Source: a virus. From it: a stretch of 49,144 nt of DNA. The notes under the pieces were generated by a model. It searched no databases, was not told the DNA's origin, and saw nothing but the letters and a program-made list of their open reading frames with translations. This document shows positions 1 through 5,972 of the stretch, piece by piece. The first letter of the stretch is position 1, and every line of letters begins with the position of its first letter. The translations under genes were made by a program, and so were the position numbers. Location of the stretch: IMG/VR virus record IMGVR_UViG_3300042868_004831, positions 1 through 49,144 of that record; one strand, given 5' to 3'.

Positions 1-92
1 TCCAGAAGCCAAACTGAAAAACCAAGATCGATATCACAAACGAAAGTATCCCCGTCGATAACTCTCTTGTATTTGATCCCGTACTCATACAT
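1..92 (-). CDS. Staphylococcal nuclease-like protein, N-terminal fragment
   Basis: The minus strand opens with ATG at 92-90 and reads off the left edge for 30 codons. The visible residues include RVIDGDTFVCDIDLGF followed by VWL, which matches the N-terminal beta-barrel strand of SNase-fold nucleases (VxDGDTxxVxxDLGFxxW). Family members cut DNA and RNA in a calcium-dependent way. The Asp of DGD corresponds to a metal-binding region, but the catalytic Arg and Glu lie outside the window. The start codon shares one base with the stop of the upstream gene (TAATG), which implies translational coupling. Identity rests on a short stretch, though the motif is distinctive; activity cannot be judged. 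Confidence 0.75.
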   Translation of the reverse strand, partial: MYEYGIKYKRVIDGDTFVCDIDLGFSVWLL

Positions 93-454
93 TACTTCTT
101 GATTCCCATAAGTTTGGACATCGGTGCACGTTTTGCGTCCATATACTTTTTAGTATCTCTATTCATAATTTCATGCAGTTTGTACTCAGCATTATTGGCT
201 GCTTTAGCAGTTGGATACCGAGCATACAACCCAGTTTTTTTTGCATGGGAAATAGTTTCTTCATCACTATTAACACGATCATTAAAATAGGTTGGTGCAT
301 ATAAGGTTTCTCCTTCTTCTGTGTCACCAATCCCAAATCGCATACCCCTAAATGTAGTAATATTGTTGCCGTCTTTCATTCCACCTTTAGCCAGATTAGC
401 ACGATGGTAATTAATTAACCTGCGTTCATCAGGGCGTAGTGGATCATTCATCAT
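92..454 (-). CDS. Hypothetical protein (120 aa), upstream of the nuclease gene
   Basis: I do not recognise this protein. It is soluble and basic at the C-terminus, with a probably helical second half (residues 75-115, including TAKAANNAEYKLHEIMNRDT). Its stop overlaps the start of the SNase-like gene by one base. Two in-frame ATGs open the frame (MMNDP); no strong ribosome site precedes them, only a weak purine stretch. A strong minus-strand terminator lies just upstream at 481-509, so the gene needs read-through from the tRNA transcript or a promoter I cannot see. Confidence 0.7.
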   Translation of the reverse strand: MMNDPLRPDERRLINYHRANLAKGGMKDGNNITTFRGMRFGIGDTEEGETLYAPTYFNDRVNSDEETISHAKKTGLYARYPTAKAANNAEYKLHEIMNRDTKKYMDAKRAPMSKLMGIKK

Positions 455-480
455 TACTTATCTTACCCTAGGTAGACAGC

Positions 481-509
481 AAAAAAGACCAGTGTGGCTG
501 ACTGGTCTT
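481..509 (-). terminator. Rho-independent terminator of the tRNA/ncRNA transcript
   Basis: A perfect 9-bp stem (485-493 with 501-509, AAGACCAGT with its complement) has a 7-nt loop. Read on the minus strand it is followed by six T (481-486), a textbook intrinsic terminator. It ends the transcript that starts upstream of tRNA-Asn and separates it from the gene at 92-454. Confidence 0.85.
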
Positions 510-681
510 CCTTGTTTGCAGAGTACGAATATGTCGGGCGAGAAGGGAGGGTTCTGGCCTTTCAAAGCTCACCTCTCGGTGGCGACTCCACTTTATCACA
601 ACGCTACATCCCGTAGTTGAAAGAGTATGAAAGACCTACGGGACATAGCGCGGTCCCCAGTGCGTTTACATGCATGGGGGA
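481..681 (-). ncRNA. Candidate structured non-coding RNA downstream of tRNA-Asn
   Basis: Between the tRNA 3' end and the terminator lie about 200 nt with no convincing ORF and several hairpins when read on the minus strand. Hairpin 1 pairs 655-659 with 675-679, extended by 661-663 with 672-674 around one bulge. Hairpin 2 is a continuous 15-bp stem, 602-616 with 636-650, closed by a 19-nt loop; two of its pairs are G-U on the minus strand but C-A mismatches on the plus strand, so the functional RNA is probably the minus one. Then comes CACC-GAGA-GGTG, a GNRA-capped stem around 565-580, and finally the terminator. The stretch could be only a long tRNA trailer, or a discrete RNA released when the tRNA is processed. 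I do not recognise its family. Confidence 0.6.
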
Positions 682-753
682 CTCCTACTGCTGGGATCGA
701 ACCAGCGACCATTCGGTTAACAGCCGAAGGCTCTACCGCTGAGCTAAGTAGGA
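682..753 (-). tRNA. tRNA-Asn (anticodon GTT)
   Basis: The minus strand folds into a full 72-nt cloverleaf: acceptor TCCTACT/AGTAGGA (747-753 with 683-689), D-arm stem GCTC/GAGC, anticodon stem TTCGG/CCGAA with loop CTGTTAA (anticodon GTT), and T-arm GCTGG/CCAGC with loop TTCGATC. The discriminator base is G, as expected for tRNA-Asn. CCA is not encoded, so the host nucleotidyltransferase would have to add it. A sigma70-like promoter lies 11 bp upstream and a terminator about 170 nt downstream, so this is an independent transcription unit. Confidence 0.95.
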
Positions 754-763
754 ACATACCGTA

Positions 764-792
764 AGTATATCCATATTAGAGCAGTGTGACAA
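764..792 (-). promoter_or_regulatory. Sigma70-type promoter for tRNA-Asn and the structured RNA
   Basis: On the minus strand a -35 box TTGTCA (787-792) is separated by exactly 17 bp from a -10 box TATACT (764-769). The predicted start, near 757, is only a few bases before the tRNA 5' end at 753. Match and spacing suggest the host housekeeping polymerase transcribes this unit. Confidence 0.75.
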
Positions 793-1390
793 GTAGTTCT
801 CCGTAGGGAGATGATGTTCTCCGCTGGGAGAAATAGATGATAGAGAAGAGAAAATATAGCTGTCGGAGTCCCAAACACTCCATTGAAGGGGGGCAGGGGC
901 TTGCCATGTGGGGGGTGGGTGTGGGTGGGGGCTACCCCCTCCTTACACTCCTTTGTATGTGGGTGTGCTACCTTTAACCAGTCCGCTGTTAGCGGCTCAA
1001 AACTTTACCGCTACATACTAGCGATTCCAACCCGGTTTTATAGCCTACTACAGGTTATATACCGGGTTTTGCTTTGCTTTGCGTTGATTCTAACGTCAAA
1101 ACCCGCCAAACTATCACCTAAAACCATCACGGTTACGAAGTTTACAAACCGTTTTGCCATGTTTCAAGCCGTTGTAGCGGACACATAAACCAAAACTTTC
1201 CCTTTATCTGCTATCGGTATCATCTGATAGCAGGTTGCCCTGCGCTAATGAAGTCATAGTGTCTTGCTACGTTTCGTAGAAGGCATCCGAGCGTTACGGA
1301 CGCGGGTGTATCCACCTAAGCATGTGTATAAACTGCTATCACGGGCGTGTATACCTTTCCTATACACAACACAAAGGGTTAGTTAGAATT
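793..1390. other. Divergent non-coding control region
   Basis: This stretch of about 600 bases separates the leftward tRNA unit from the rightward gene block. I see no credible gene in it. It holds two adjacent small hairpins (797-811 and 817-832), a G-quadruplex motif (910-931), a long-loop hairpin (1029-1036 with 1061-1068) followed by a T/G-rich tract, an 8-bp hairpin (1208-1215 with 1226-1233), CTACG-TTT-CGTAG (1267-1279) and GGTG-TATC-CACC (1305-1316). The last ones may form a structured leader for the gene at 1391. No clear -35/-10 pair was found for the rightward transcript, so its promoter may be phage-specific or activator-dependent. A replication origin is possible but unproven. Confidence 0.5.
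910..931 (+). other. Canonical G-quadruplex motif
   Basis: Four G-runs (910-915, 917-919, 923-925, 927-931) are joined by loops of 1, 3 and 1 nt, the kind of short-loop arrangement that forms very stable parallel quadruplexes. The last run can also pair with a C-run at 935-939 through a CTA loop, so a hairpin competes. Two further G-runs lie just upstream (888-893, 896-899). Confidence 0.7.
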
Positions 1391-1744
1391 ATGATTACAA
1401 AAGCATTGGTTGCCAAGTTCGTCTCCGCACAGTCAACAACAATCAGCGCAGGACCTATCACCTTCACCAAGGTGGAGCCTATTGCTGATAGCGTGAACAA
1501 CCTGTTCGTAGCGTGGCAAGCAAAGGATATCAAGGCTACTGCATTGGTAGCGACTGTTATCCGCCAGATGGACACATCTGTACTCACGAAGGCACAGAAG
1601 AACCTGTGTGATGACCTTATCAAGGTCGTGTTTGAATCTGCTACTAATGGGGAGTTGGTTAGCGTTGGCGTCACTAAGTTGGACGCTGCTGGTGAGTTGG
1701 CTGCGCAGATGCGCAAGGCTAACGCTGCCGCTCGCAAGAAGTAA
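1391..1744 (+). CDS. Hypothetical protein (117 aa), first gene of the rightward block
   Basis: Unrecognised. The ATG at 1391 is preferred over the more upstream in-frame ATG at 1322 because the sequence between them is part of a structured non-coding leader. The protein is Ala/Val-rich and probably helical, with a basic C-terminal tail (RKANAAARKK). It has no membrane segment or motif I can name. Base composition in the gene looks slightly more GC-rich than in the following small genes. Being first after the control region, it may be a highly expressed early protein (inference only). Confidence 0.7.
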   Translation: MITKALVAKFVSAQSTTISAGPITFTKVEPIADSVNNLFVAWQAKDIKATALVATVIRQMDTSVLTKAQKNLCDDLIKVVFESATNGELVSVGVTKLDAAGELAAQMRKANAAARKK

Positions 1745-1789
1745 GTAGACAATCTGGGAGTTTGGTGCATCTCCGGCAAAATGCATCGT

Positions 1790-1833
1790 TGGGCGAACAG
1801 GTGTTTGATCAGGGTTCGATTCCCTGACGTCCA
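1790..1833 (+). other. tRNA-like element (acceptor stem plus T-arm)
   Basis: In the gap after the gene ending at 1744, a 6-bp stem TCAGGG/CCCTGA (1809-1814 with 1822-1827) carries the 7-nt loop TTCGATT, the consensus of a tRNA T-loop. The next bases, CGTCCA (1828-1833), pair with TGGGCG (1790-1795), as an acceptor stem would, leaving 13 unpaired bases where D and anticodon arms should be. No acceptable anticodon arm exists, so this is not a working tRNA. It may be a tRNA remnant or a minihelix mimic. Confidence 0.45.
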
Positions 1834-1888
1834 TTACCCTCACAAGGGGAACACGGGTAGTGACCTACCACTAACACAAGGAGACATT

Positions 1889-2131
1889 ATGGTCATCCAA
1901 TCAGGGTCTATCACGGCCGGAAACTTTGACATCGACATGACAAAGGACGGGCTGGGTCTCATGACCACCGTCACACATACGAAATCCAAGAAGGGCATCA
2001 CGGTCAAGTTGTACTACAACAATCTTGATCACCTCAAGCGTCAGATCAACGACTTGGCATCACTCTACAATGCCAGCGAGCATGACCAGACCGCTATCCG
2101 TAAAGCACTTACATTGATTGCAGGGAGATAA
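1889..2131 (+). CDS. Hypothetical protein (80 aa)
   Basis: Unrecognised small protein. The start at 1889 is fixed by a good ribosome site (AAGGAG) 7 bases upstream; the longer reading frame back to 1781 would run through the tRNA-like element. Residues 1-45 look beta-rich (SGSITAGNFDIDMTKDG), the rest helical. The gap before it also contains the small hairpins 1837-1849 and 1856-1869. Confidence 0.75.
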   Translation: MVIQSGSITAGNFDIDMTKDGLGLMTTVTHTKSKKGITVKLYYNNLDHLKRQINDLASLYNASEHDQTAIRKALTLIAGR

Positions 2132-2133
2132 TA

Positions 2134-2319
2134 ATGAGAACATTGAGCAAGGTAGCCGTCAAGGGCTACATCGTAATGAGTTGTATTGCATTGGCATTCG
2201 GCATTTTTGCCATATACCAACAGTCTGTTATTCAGGCAGCTGAGTTCCGTGCCCATGTGGCAGAGGAACTGCTTGAGAAGTCTCAAGACCGTTTGGTTAA
2301 TCAGGAGGTGGCAAATTGA
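2134..2319 (+). CDS. Small single-pass membrane protein (61 aa)
   Basis: One hydrophobic segment (about residues 10-27, GYIVMSCIALAFGIFAIY) follows a basic N-terminus; the C-terminal half is a charged helix. This suggests an inner-membrane protein with its tail in either compartment, or a non-cleaved signal anchor. The gene starts two bases after the previous stop, in the AATAATG context, and its last bases overlap the next start. Function unknown. Confidence 0.65.
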   Translation: MRTLSKVAVKGYIVMSCIALAFGIFAIYQQSVIQAAEFRAHVAEELLEKSQDRLVNQEVAN

Positions 2320-2597
2320 CAGTGTATATTGCCGATTTCCGTAAGGGTGAGTGGAAGGTGTATGCCAACAAAGGGCGTACACCTATCGTCGTTCCTGATT
2401 GGGCAACACATGTCCAGTTTGGACAAGCGTTCGTCACATTCAAGGGTGACGATCGTGTGGAAACTGAAGGCACAGCAGAGACCACTGGTTGGAATGAGTG
2501 GTCACTTGTTCCCGCAATGAGTGCGGGAATACTACGTCCCGGTACATGGGACGAAACCCTTGAGCGTTCGTACTTGATTGAAAGAGAAGGAAAGTAA
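2316..2597 (+). CDS. Hypothetical protein (93 aa), TTG start
   Basis: Unrecognised soluble protein rich in Trp and acidic residues. It starts with TTG at 2316, overlapping the stop of the previous gene (ATTGA) and preceded by a strong AGGAGGTG ribosome site, so initiation is convincing despite the rare codon. No nameable domain. It ends directly against the GTG of the next gene. Confidence 0.7.
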   Translation: MTVYIADFRKGEWKVYANKGRTPIVVPDWATHVQFGQAFVTFKGDDRVETEGTAETTGWNEWSLVPAMSAGILRPGTWDETLERSYLIEREGK

Positions 2598-3104
2598 GTG
2601 AAAGACTACACCAAACCAGCAGGTACATTGACACTAGCTGTTGTGTACATTGCACAACGAGTTGAATCAGGGGACTACGATGAGCCATCGGAAATCCACC
2701 CTATCGCTATTGGCCCTGACAGAGACACTGTCTACAACGCATTGATTAATGCATTGCCATCCAGCATCGTGACATGGAGTAAGCGTTACGAGGAATGGAA
2801 CGAAGAAACGTACCTCAATGTGTTGGATATCTGCCCTGATATCCCTGACCTGCCATGGGTACACGTCACCAAAGGTAACAGCATGTATGCCATGAATGAT
2901 GACGAAGGACAGGATCAGTACTACACCCTAGACTACAACTGGGATGTGTACAACTCTGCTGATGAGAACAATCACAAGCTGACCAATGAACAGAAAGACA
3001 AGCTGTTCAAGTTACTTGGTGGTCACTGGGATTGCAGTAGAAGCACGTCAATGTCATACAGCATGCACCGCTGTGTGCTAGTACCAACGGAAGTAATTGA
3101 ATAA
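2598..3104 (+). CDS. Hypothetical acidic protein (168 aa), GTG start
   Basis: Unrecognised. The GTG start immediately follows the previous TAA, with a GAAGGAAAG ribosome site inside the preceding gene. The middle part is very acidic and aromatic (YAMNDDEGQDQYYTLDYNWD around residues 97-116), and the C-terminus contains HWDCSRS and HRCVL, so Cys and His could bind metal, though this is speculative. No membrane segment. Confidence 0.7.
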   Translation: MKDYTKPAGTLTLAVVYIAQRVESGDYDEPSEIHPIAIGPDRDTVYNALINALPSSIVTWSKRYEEWNEETYLNVLDICPDIPDLPWVHVTKGNSMYAMNDDEGQDQYYTLDYNWDVYNSADENNHKLTNEQKDKLFKLLGGHWDCSRSTSMSYSMHRCVLVPTEVIE

Positions 3105-3119
3105 GGAGAAAGACACAGT

Positions 3120-3377
3120 ATGAAAAGTGTAGACTTTACCCGCTGTAATCACAGGTGGGCAATCGTTGACGTTAAAACCGGCAGGGCTTTTAGTTGCGAC
3201 TCAAGCAAATATGCTGAAGTCATTGCTCATAGCAAGTCGTACAGTGATCCGTGTGTCATCATTGACCTGCACACAAAGCAGATTTGTGATGTGTTTGTTG
3301 AAGATGGACATATGTCCGTCGGCCTGTTAGGTATTCAGTTCCGTGAGGAACATTTAGACTTGACGATCATTAAGTAG
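3120..3377 (+). CDS. Hypothetical protein (85 aa)
   Basis: Unrecognised soluble protein with four Cys residues in its first two thirds, including FTRCNHRWAIVD near the N-terminus. The start follows an AAGGAG ribosome site with a spacing of about 10 bases. Its stop codon lies inside the 5' strand of the second tRNA-like element, so translation would pass through that structure. Confidence 0.7.
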   Translation: MKSVDFTRCNHRWAIVDVKTGRAFSCDSSKYAEVIAHSKSYSDPCVIIDLHTKQICDVFVEDGHMSVGLLGIQFREEHLDLTIIK

Positions 3378-3415
3378 AGCTGATGCTAATCCGGGGTTTG
3401 ATTCCTCGGCTACCC
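3374..3415 (+). other. Second tRNA-like element (short acceptor plus T-arm)
   Basis: A 6-bp stem CCGGGG/CCTCGG (3391-3396 with 3404-3409, one G-T pair) encloses the 7-nt T-loop-like TTTGATT. It is followed directly by CTAC (3410-3413), which pairs with GTAG (3374-3377) at the end of the preceding gene. The unpaired insert is 13 nt, the same length as in the element at 1790-1833. A separate hairpin, TTCTCC/GGAGAA, follows near 3418-3434. Confidence 0.4.
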
Positions 3416-3452
3416 TTTCTCCTTAGCGGAGAAGTTTGGAAAGGTAAACACA

Positions 3453-3725
3453 ATGAATAAATTAGACTACAAAGTACAACAGTCGAACCTTGCGTCTGTT
3501 GTTAGCAACCTGATTAACATTCAGGACTCAACCAAGCGTGATCGTCGCACTCCAAGTGACATCGTCACCAGCATCACACTCATTATCTCTGCTCTCCGTA
3601 AGAACAAGAGCATTGCAGAGGCTAAGCTGTATGACCTTGAAGACAACATGTGGATGGTCAGCGCTGCTCTTGAAAGACTGCTCGGCATCGGGCTTGAACT
3701 CAAGATGATTGAGGTTGTTGAGTAA
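3453..3725 (+). CDS. Hypothetical helical protein (90 aa)
   Basis: Unrecognised, all-helical in appearance, without motifs. The start is preceded by GGAAAGG and the A-rich spacer AACACA, a start context that recurs in this phage. The stop TAA shares a base with the ATG of the next gene (TAATG), so the two are probably co-translated. Confidence 0.7.
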   Translation: MNKLDYKVQQSNLASVVSNLINIQDSTKRDRRTPSDIVTSITLIISALRKNKSIAEAKLYDLEDNMWMVSAALERLLGIGLELKMIEVVE

Positions 3726-3955
3726 TGCCACAAACACACTACGCAAGAAGGATTAAACTCGATGATGGATGGGAAGTATCTATCATCTGTAAGCATCTCA
3801 TCAGTCACGGTGAGGACGAGAAGTTATTTGAATGCGCTATGGTTAACCCAGATAACTACATCGATAACGATTCTGTGACTGGCTACCTTGACTTCCATCA
3901 GGTAGCCGAATACATTCGCAAGGCTAGGGAAAAACACGACGAGGTAAAGATATGA
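3725..3955 (+). CDS. Hypothetical protein (76 aa)
   Basis: Unrecognised small soluble protein; the N-terminal half looks beta-stranded (RRIKLDDGWEVSIICKH) and the C-terminal part is a charged helix. It is coupled to both neighbours by start-stop overlaps (TAATG at its start, ATGA at its end). Confidence 0.7.
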   Translation: MPQTHYARRIKLDDGWEVSIICKHLISHGEDEKLFECAMVNPDNYIDNDSVTGYLDFHQVAEYIRKAREKHDEVKI

Positions 3956-4443
3956 AGAACTTAATCCGCTACTACATAGCACTGATTGGTTTCAGTGCTC
4001 GCCTAATGTTCATGAAAGTATTCATGCCATCTAAACACAAACAGACAGTGCTTGCACTCAAAGATATTGAAGATGCATTCGACGCAGCAATGCAAAGACA
4101 ACGGGACACAGAGTTTCACGACATCTCATTCCCATCAGAAGTATATGCACTCTTCACTGAGGGTGGAGGCATCACGGATTGGGGTGAACACAGAGAACAC
4201 AATGAAGGCACGTTCGTTGTTCATCAATCAGATGATGATGAAACATACGTGCTGTTCTTTGATAACCTTGATGATGCTATGGAGATTGCAGACTCATACA
4301 AAGAAGAGACACAAGACGAGTGCACAATACGAAGGACTAAGGTCCAGTGCCTTAAAGATGATCAGAACGTACGGTTCTATCACATGAACGGCAACGTCTA
4401 TGATGTAAGCCGAAACAACTTTCTCAAGCTTGTAAAAGACTGA
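3952..4443 (+). CDS. Hypothetical protein with N-terminal hydrophobic segment (163 aa)
   Basis: Unrecognised. Residues 5-25 (IRYYIALIGFSARLMFMKVF) form a hydrophobic, weakly basic segment that could anchor the protein in the membrane. The rest is soluble and acidic, with a run of Asp around QSDDDETYVLFFDNLDDA. It ends a run of coupled genes; a terminator begins 7 bases after its stop. Confidence 0.7.
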   Translation: MKNLIRYYIALIGFSARLMFMKVFMPSKHKQTVLALKDIEDAFDAAMQRQRDTEFHDISFPSEVYALFTEGGGITDWGEHREHNEGTFVVHQSDDDETYVLFFDNLDDAMEIADSYKEETQDECTIRRTKVQCLKDDQNVRFYHMNGNVYDVSRNNFLKLVKD

Positions 4444-4449
4444 GTAAGG

Positions 4450-4482
4450 GGAGGGGTTAAATTTTATACCCCTCCAATTTTT
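4450..4482 (+). terminator. Rho-independent terminator
   Basis: GGAGGGGT (4450-4457) pairs perfectly with ACCCCTCC (4468-4475) around a 10-nt loop and is followed by AATTTTT. A second G-rich/C-rich hairpin (about 4491-4515) of similar sequence follows without a T-tract, as if the element had been duplicated. It ends the first rightward transcript. Confidence 0.75.
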
Positions 4483-4520
4483 ACTAGGGGGGAGGGGTCA
4501 AATTCTACCCCCCTCATATA

Positions 4521-4549
4521 TTGAATAACAATCATACTAACAATATGAT
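4521..4549 (+). promoter_or_regulatory. Sigma70-type promoter with a very short leader
   Basis: TTGAAT (4521-4526) and TATGAT (4544-4549) are separated by exactly 17 bp, right after the terminator. The predicted start, near 4556, is only about seven bases before the ATG at 4563, so the mRNA would be almost leaderless. It would drive the second block of small genes. Confidence 0.65.
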
Positions 4550-4562
4550 TTAGGACAACACA

Positions 4563-4796
4563 ATGACAAAGACACAAGCCCTTGAGGCACTTAAGGTTTA
4601 CAGCGAGTGGACATATGACACAACCATGGAGTTGTGGTCCAAGTGTACAAAGGACAAGTACATTGACATCATCATGGAAGGTTTAAACAAACTTGATGAT
4701 TCAGTACTTATCCAAATTGGTGAAGATGCTAAGCGTCGCATGGAGAATCCTGTCGGCATGTTAGTTAATCAATTGAGGGAGATGCAAAATGCTTGA
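4563..4796 (+). CDS. Hypothetical protein (77 aa), first gene after an internal promoter
   Basis: Unrecognised helical protein. The start lies about seven bases from the predicted transcription start, in the context AACACAATG. If that promoter is right, the AGGA upstream would not be in the mRNA and initiation would be leaderless-like. It overlaps the next gene by 8 bases. Confidence 0.7.
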   Translation: MTKTQALEALKVYSEWTYDTTMELWSKCTKDKYIDIIMEGLNKLDDSVLIQIGEDAKRRMENPVGMLVNQLREMQNA

Positions 4797-5103
4797 AATA
4801 GGACAACGTGTTCGTAATGTACGCCGCCCCGATGTTATCGGGGTGGTTGTATCTTTGGATGCACCAAATAATAAGTGGGCTACAAGACCACAGGATCACC
4901 GTGTGCTAGTCAGATACCCACGAGTGACCAAGTTATCCAACGGGACTTGGAAGGGAGGCGTGTTGGACGAATTACATGCAGACATTCTCCCTACAGGAGA
5001 GAAGATTCACGAGGCGTTTTCCAAGTACAAACGCAGCGGTGATGAAGCTGGCAACGCTGATAGAAAAATTGCACATCAAAGAACAAGGAGGCGCTCAAAG
5101 TGA
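4789..5103 (+). CDS. Hypothetical basic protein with SH3-like N-terminus (104 aa)
   Basis: Residues 1-70 look like a small beta-barrel: IGQRVRNVRRPDVIGVVVSL resembles the KOW/SH3-like fold often seen in phage accessory proteins. The C-terminus is strongly basic (HQRTRRRSK), so nucleic-acid binding is plausible but inferred. GAGGGAG provides the ribosome site within the previous gene. Its TGA overlaps the GTG of the next small gene. Confidence 0.65.
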   Translation: MLEIGQRVRNVRRPDVIGVVVSLDAPNNKWATRPQDHRVLVRYPRVTKLSNGTWKGGVLDELHADILPTGEKIHEAFSKYKRSGDEAGNADRKIAHQRTRRRSK

Positions 5104-5210
5104 TTATCTTTTGCATGTGCATACTTTTAGCATCAATCATTTTTTTAATTGCATGGTTCTTTCATGCAATCGAAGTCGCACAGAAAGAAATAGACAACAA
5201 AGATGAATAA
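5100..5210 (+). CDS. Very small membrane protein (36 aa), GTG start
   Basis: A 36-codon frame starts with GTG at 5100, with a near-perfect AAGGAGG ribosome site about 9 bases upstream. The start overlaps the stop of the previous gene (GTGA), and the end overlaps the start of the next by 8 bases. Residues 2-22 form one transmembrane helix (IIFCMCILLASIIFLIAWFF), followed by a charged tail ending KEIDNKDE. Such proteins can modulate host membrane functions or lysis; here the role is unknown. Confidence 0.6.
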   Translation: MIIFCMCILLASIIFLIAWFFHAIEVAQKEIDNKDE

Positions 5211-5595
5211 ACAAATCATTAGTGCTCATGAGTTGGCACGTAACGTAATTAAAGCCTACGAGATAGCTGACGCTCTCATCACGGGCGTTGAGTTCCATAA
5301 CTCAGAGAATGGTAGGTCAAAGCATCGATCGACGATCAATGGCGTACTTGAAGTCAGATTACACATGCATTATGAACGCATGGCTTCTGCTGTGTACACA
5401 ATCTACATTCAGATACATGACAACAAGTGGACACTGACAACACATGGTTATCTTGATGAGGTCAATGTCGAGTATTCAAGTACTAATACTGATCTGACAT
5501 ATAACTATCTTGATCTTAAAGAATGGGTCAATGACTTTGTTGCTACTGTATATCAACTCAAGGTTGCAGAAGTACACGGCATCGTAGCCGACTAA
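5203..5595 (+). CDS. Hypothetical protein (130 aa)
   Basis: Unrecognised soluble protein, probably alpha-beta, with a beta-rich centre (EVRLHMHYERMASAVYTIYI) and a C-terminal helix. The start overlaps the end of the small membrane protein gene. The first copy of the 28-nt repeated element begins seven bases after its stop. Confidence 0.7.
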   Translation: MNKQIISAHELARNVIKAYEIADALITGVEFHNSENGRSKHRSTINGVLEVRLHMHYERMASAVYTIYIQIHDNKWTLTTHGYLDEVNVEYSSTNTDLTYNYLDLKEWVNDFVATVYQLKVAEVHGIVAD

Positions 5596-5601
5596 TCAAA
5601 C

Positions 5602-5629
5602 TGAGGGATGCGTCTCAGTAACAACGCAT
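5602..5629 (+). repeat. 28-nt intercistronic element, copy 1 (possible pseudoknot)
   Basis: TGAG (5602-5605) can pair with CTCA (5613-5616), and ATGCGT (5608-5613) can pair with ACGCAT (5624-5629). Because CTCA lies inside the second hairpin, the pairings interlock as an H-type pseudoknot. The first base of CTCA is shared, so the outer stem may be shorter by one pair. Near-identical copies occur at 6477 and 7020, each just before a start codon. Confidence 0.65.
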
Positions 5630-5642
5630 GAAAGAGAACACA

Positions 5643-5972
5643 ATGACAGATCTTACACATTACAGGACTATCATCCTGCGATTCGCGTATTTACACATTC
5701 ATCCCGGTGGTGGTCTTGCCGCGATGATTATGCTTAAGCCCGGCTTTGAAGCCCGGCTTGATCACATAGCACAAGCTAATCTGTGTGAGTTGCTTACTTT
5801 TGCAAGTGGTCATGTACCACATGACACACGCAATGCACAGGGATTCAATGACTGGCTTGGCGAGGAGCCAAACATGTTTGAGAAAGAGTCATTCGATAAG
5901 TGGATGTCGGCAATCACGCCAATGCCACGACCTACACCTGCAGGATGGGAGGAGGTAGATACAAGTGCCTAG
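5643..5972 (+). CDS. Hypothetical protein (109 aa) downstream of element copy 1
   Basis: Unrecognised. The second in-frame ATG (5643) is chosen because it has the AGAGAACACA context seen at other starts and sits 13 bases after the repeated element; the ATG at 5628 lies inside that element. The protein is soluble, with MIMLKPGFEARLDHIAQANL in the centre and a Trp/Pro-rich end. A GGGAGGAGG near its 3' end serves the next gene. Confidence 0.65.
   Translation: MTDLTHYRTIILRFAYLHIHPGGGLAAMIMLKPGFEARLDHIAQANLCELLTFASGHVPHDTRNAQGFNDWLGEEPNMFEKESFDKWMSAITPMPRPTPAGWEEVDTSA

Noticed and set aside
602-650. Plus-strand terminator or palindromic operator
   Set aside because: On the plus strand the stem has two mismatches and no T-tract; pairing is complete only on the minus strand, so it was assigned to the minus-strand RNA.
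883-1188. A 101-codon plus-strand frame in the control region
   Set aside because: It runs through the G-quadruplex and a hairpin, lacks a ribosome site, and its composition (Gly/Trp then hydrophobic runs) does not look like a protein.
1755-1834. Full tRNA gene in the gap after the first rightward gene
   Set aside because: The T-arm is good, but no 5-bp anticodon stem with a 7-nt loop can be formed and the longer acceptor pairing has a mismatch.
1360-1843. Minus-strand frames of 136-139 codons opposite the first rightward gene
   Set aside because: They are shadows of the plus-strand coding sequence, with no ribosome sites.
5602-5629. Known riboswitch such as preQ1 class
   Set aside because: The small pseudoknot shape is similar, but loop sequences and the A-rich tail do not match, and the downstream genes are unrelated unknowns.
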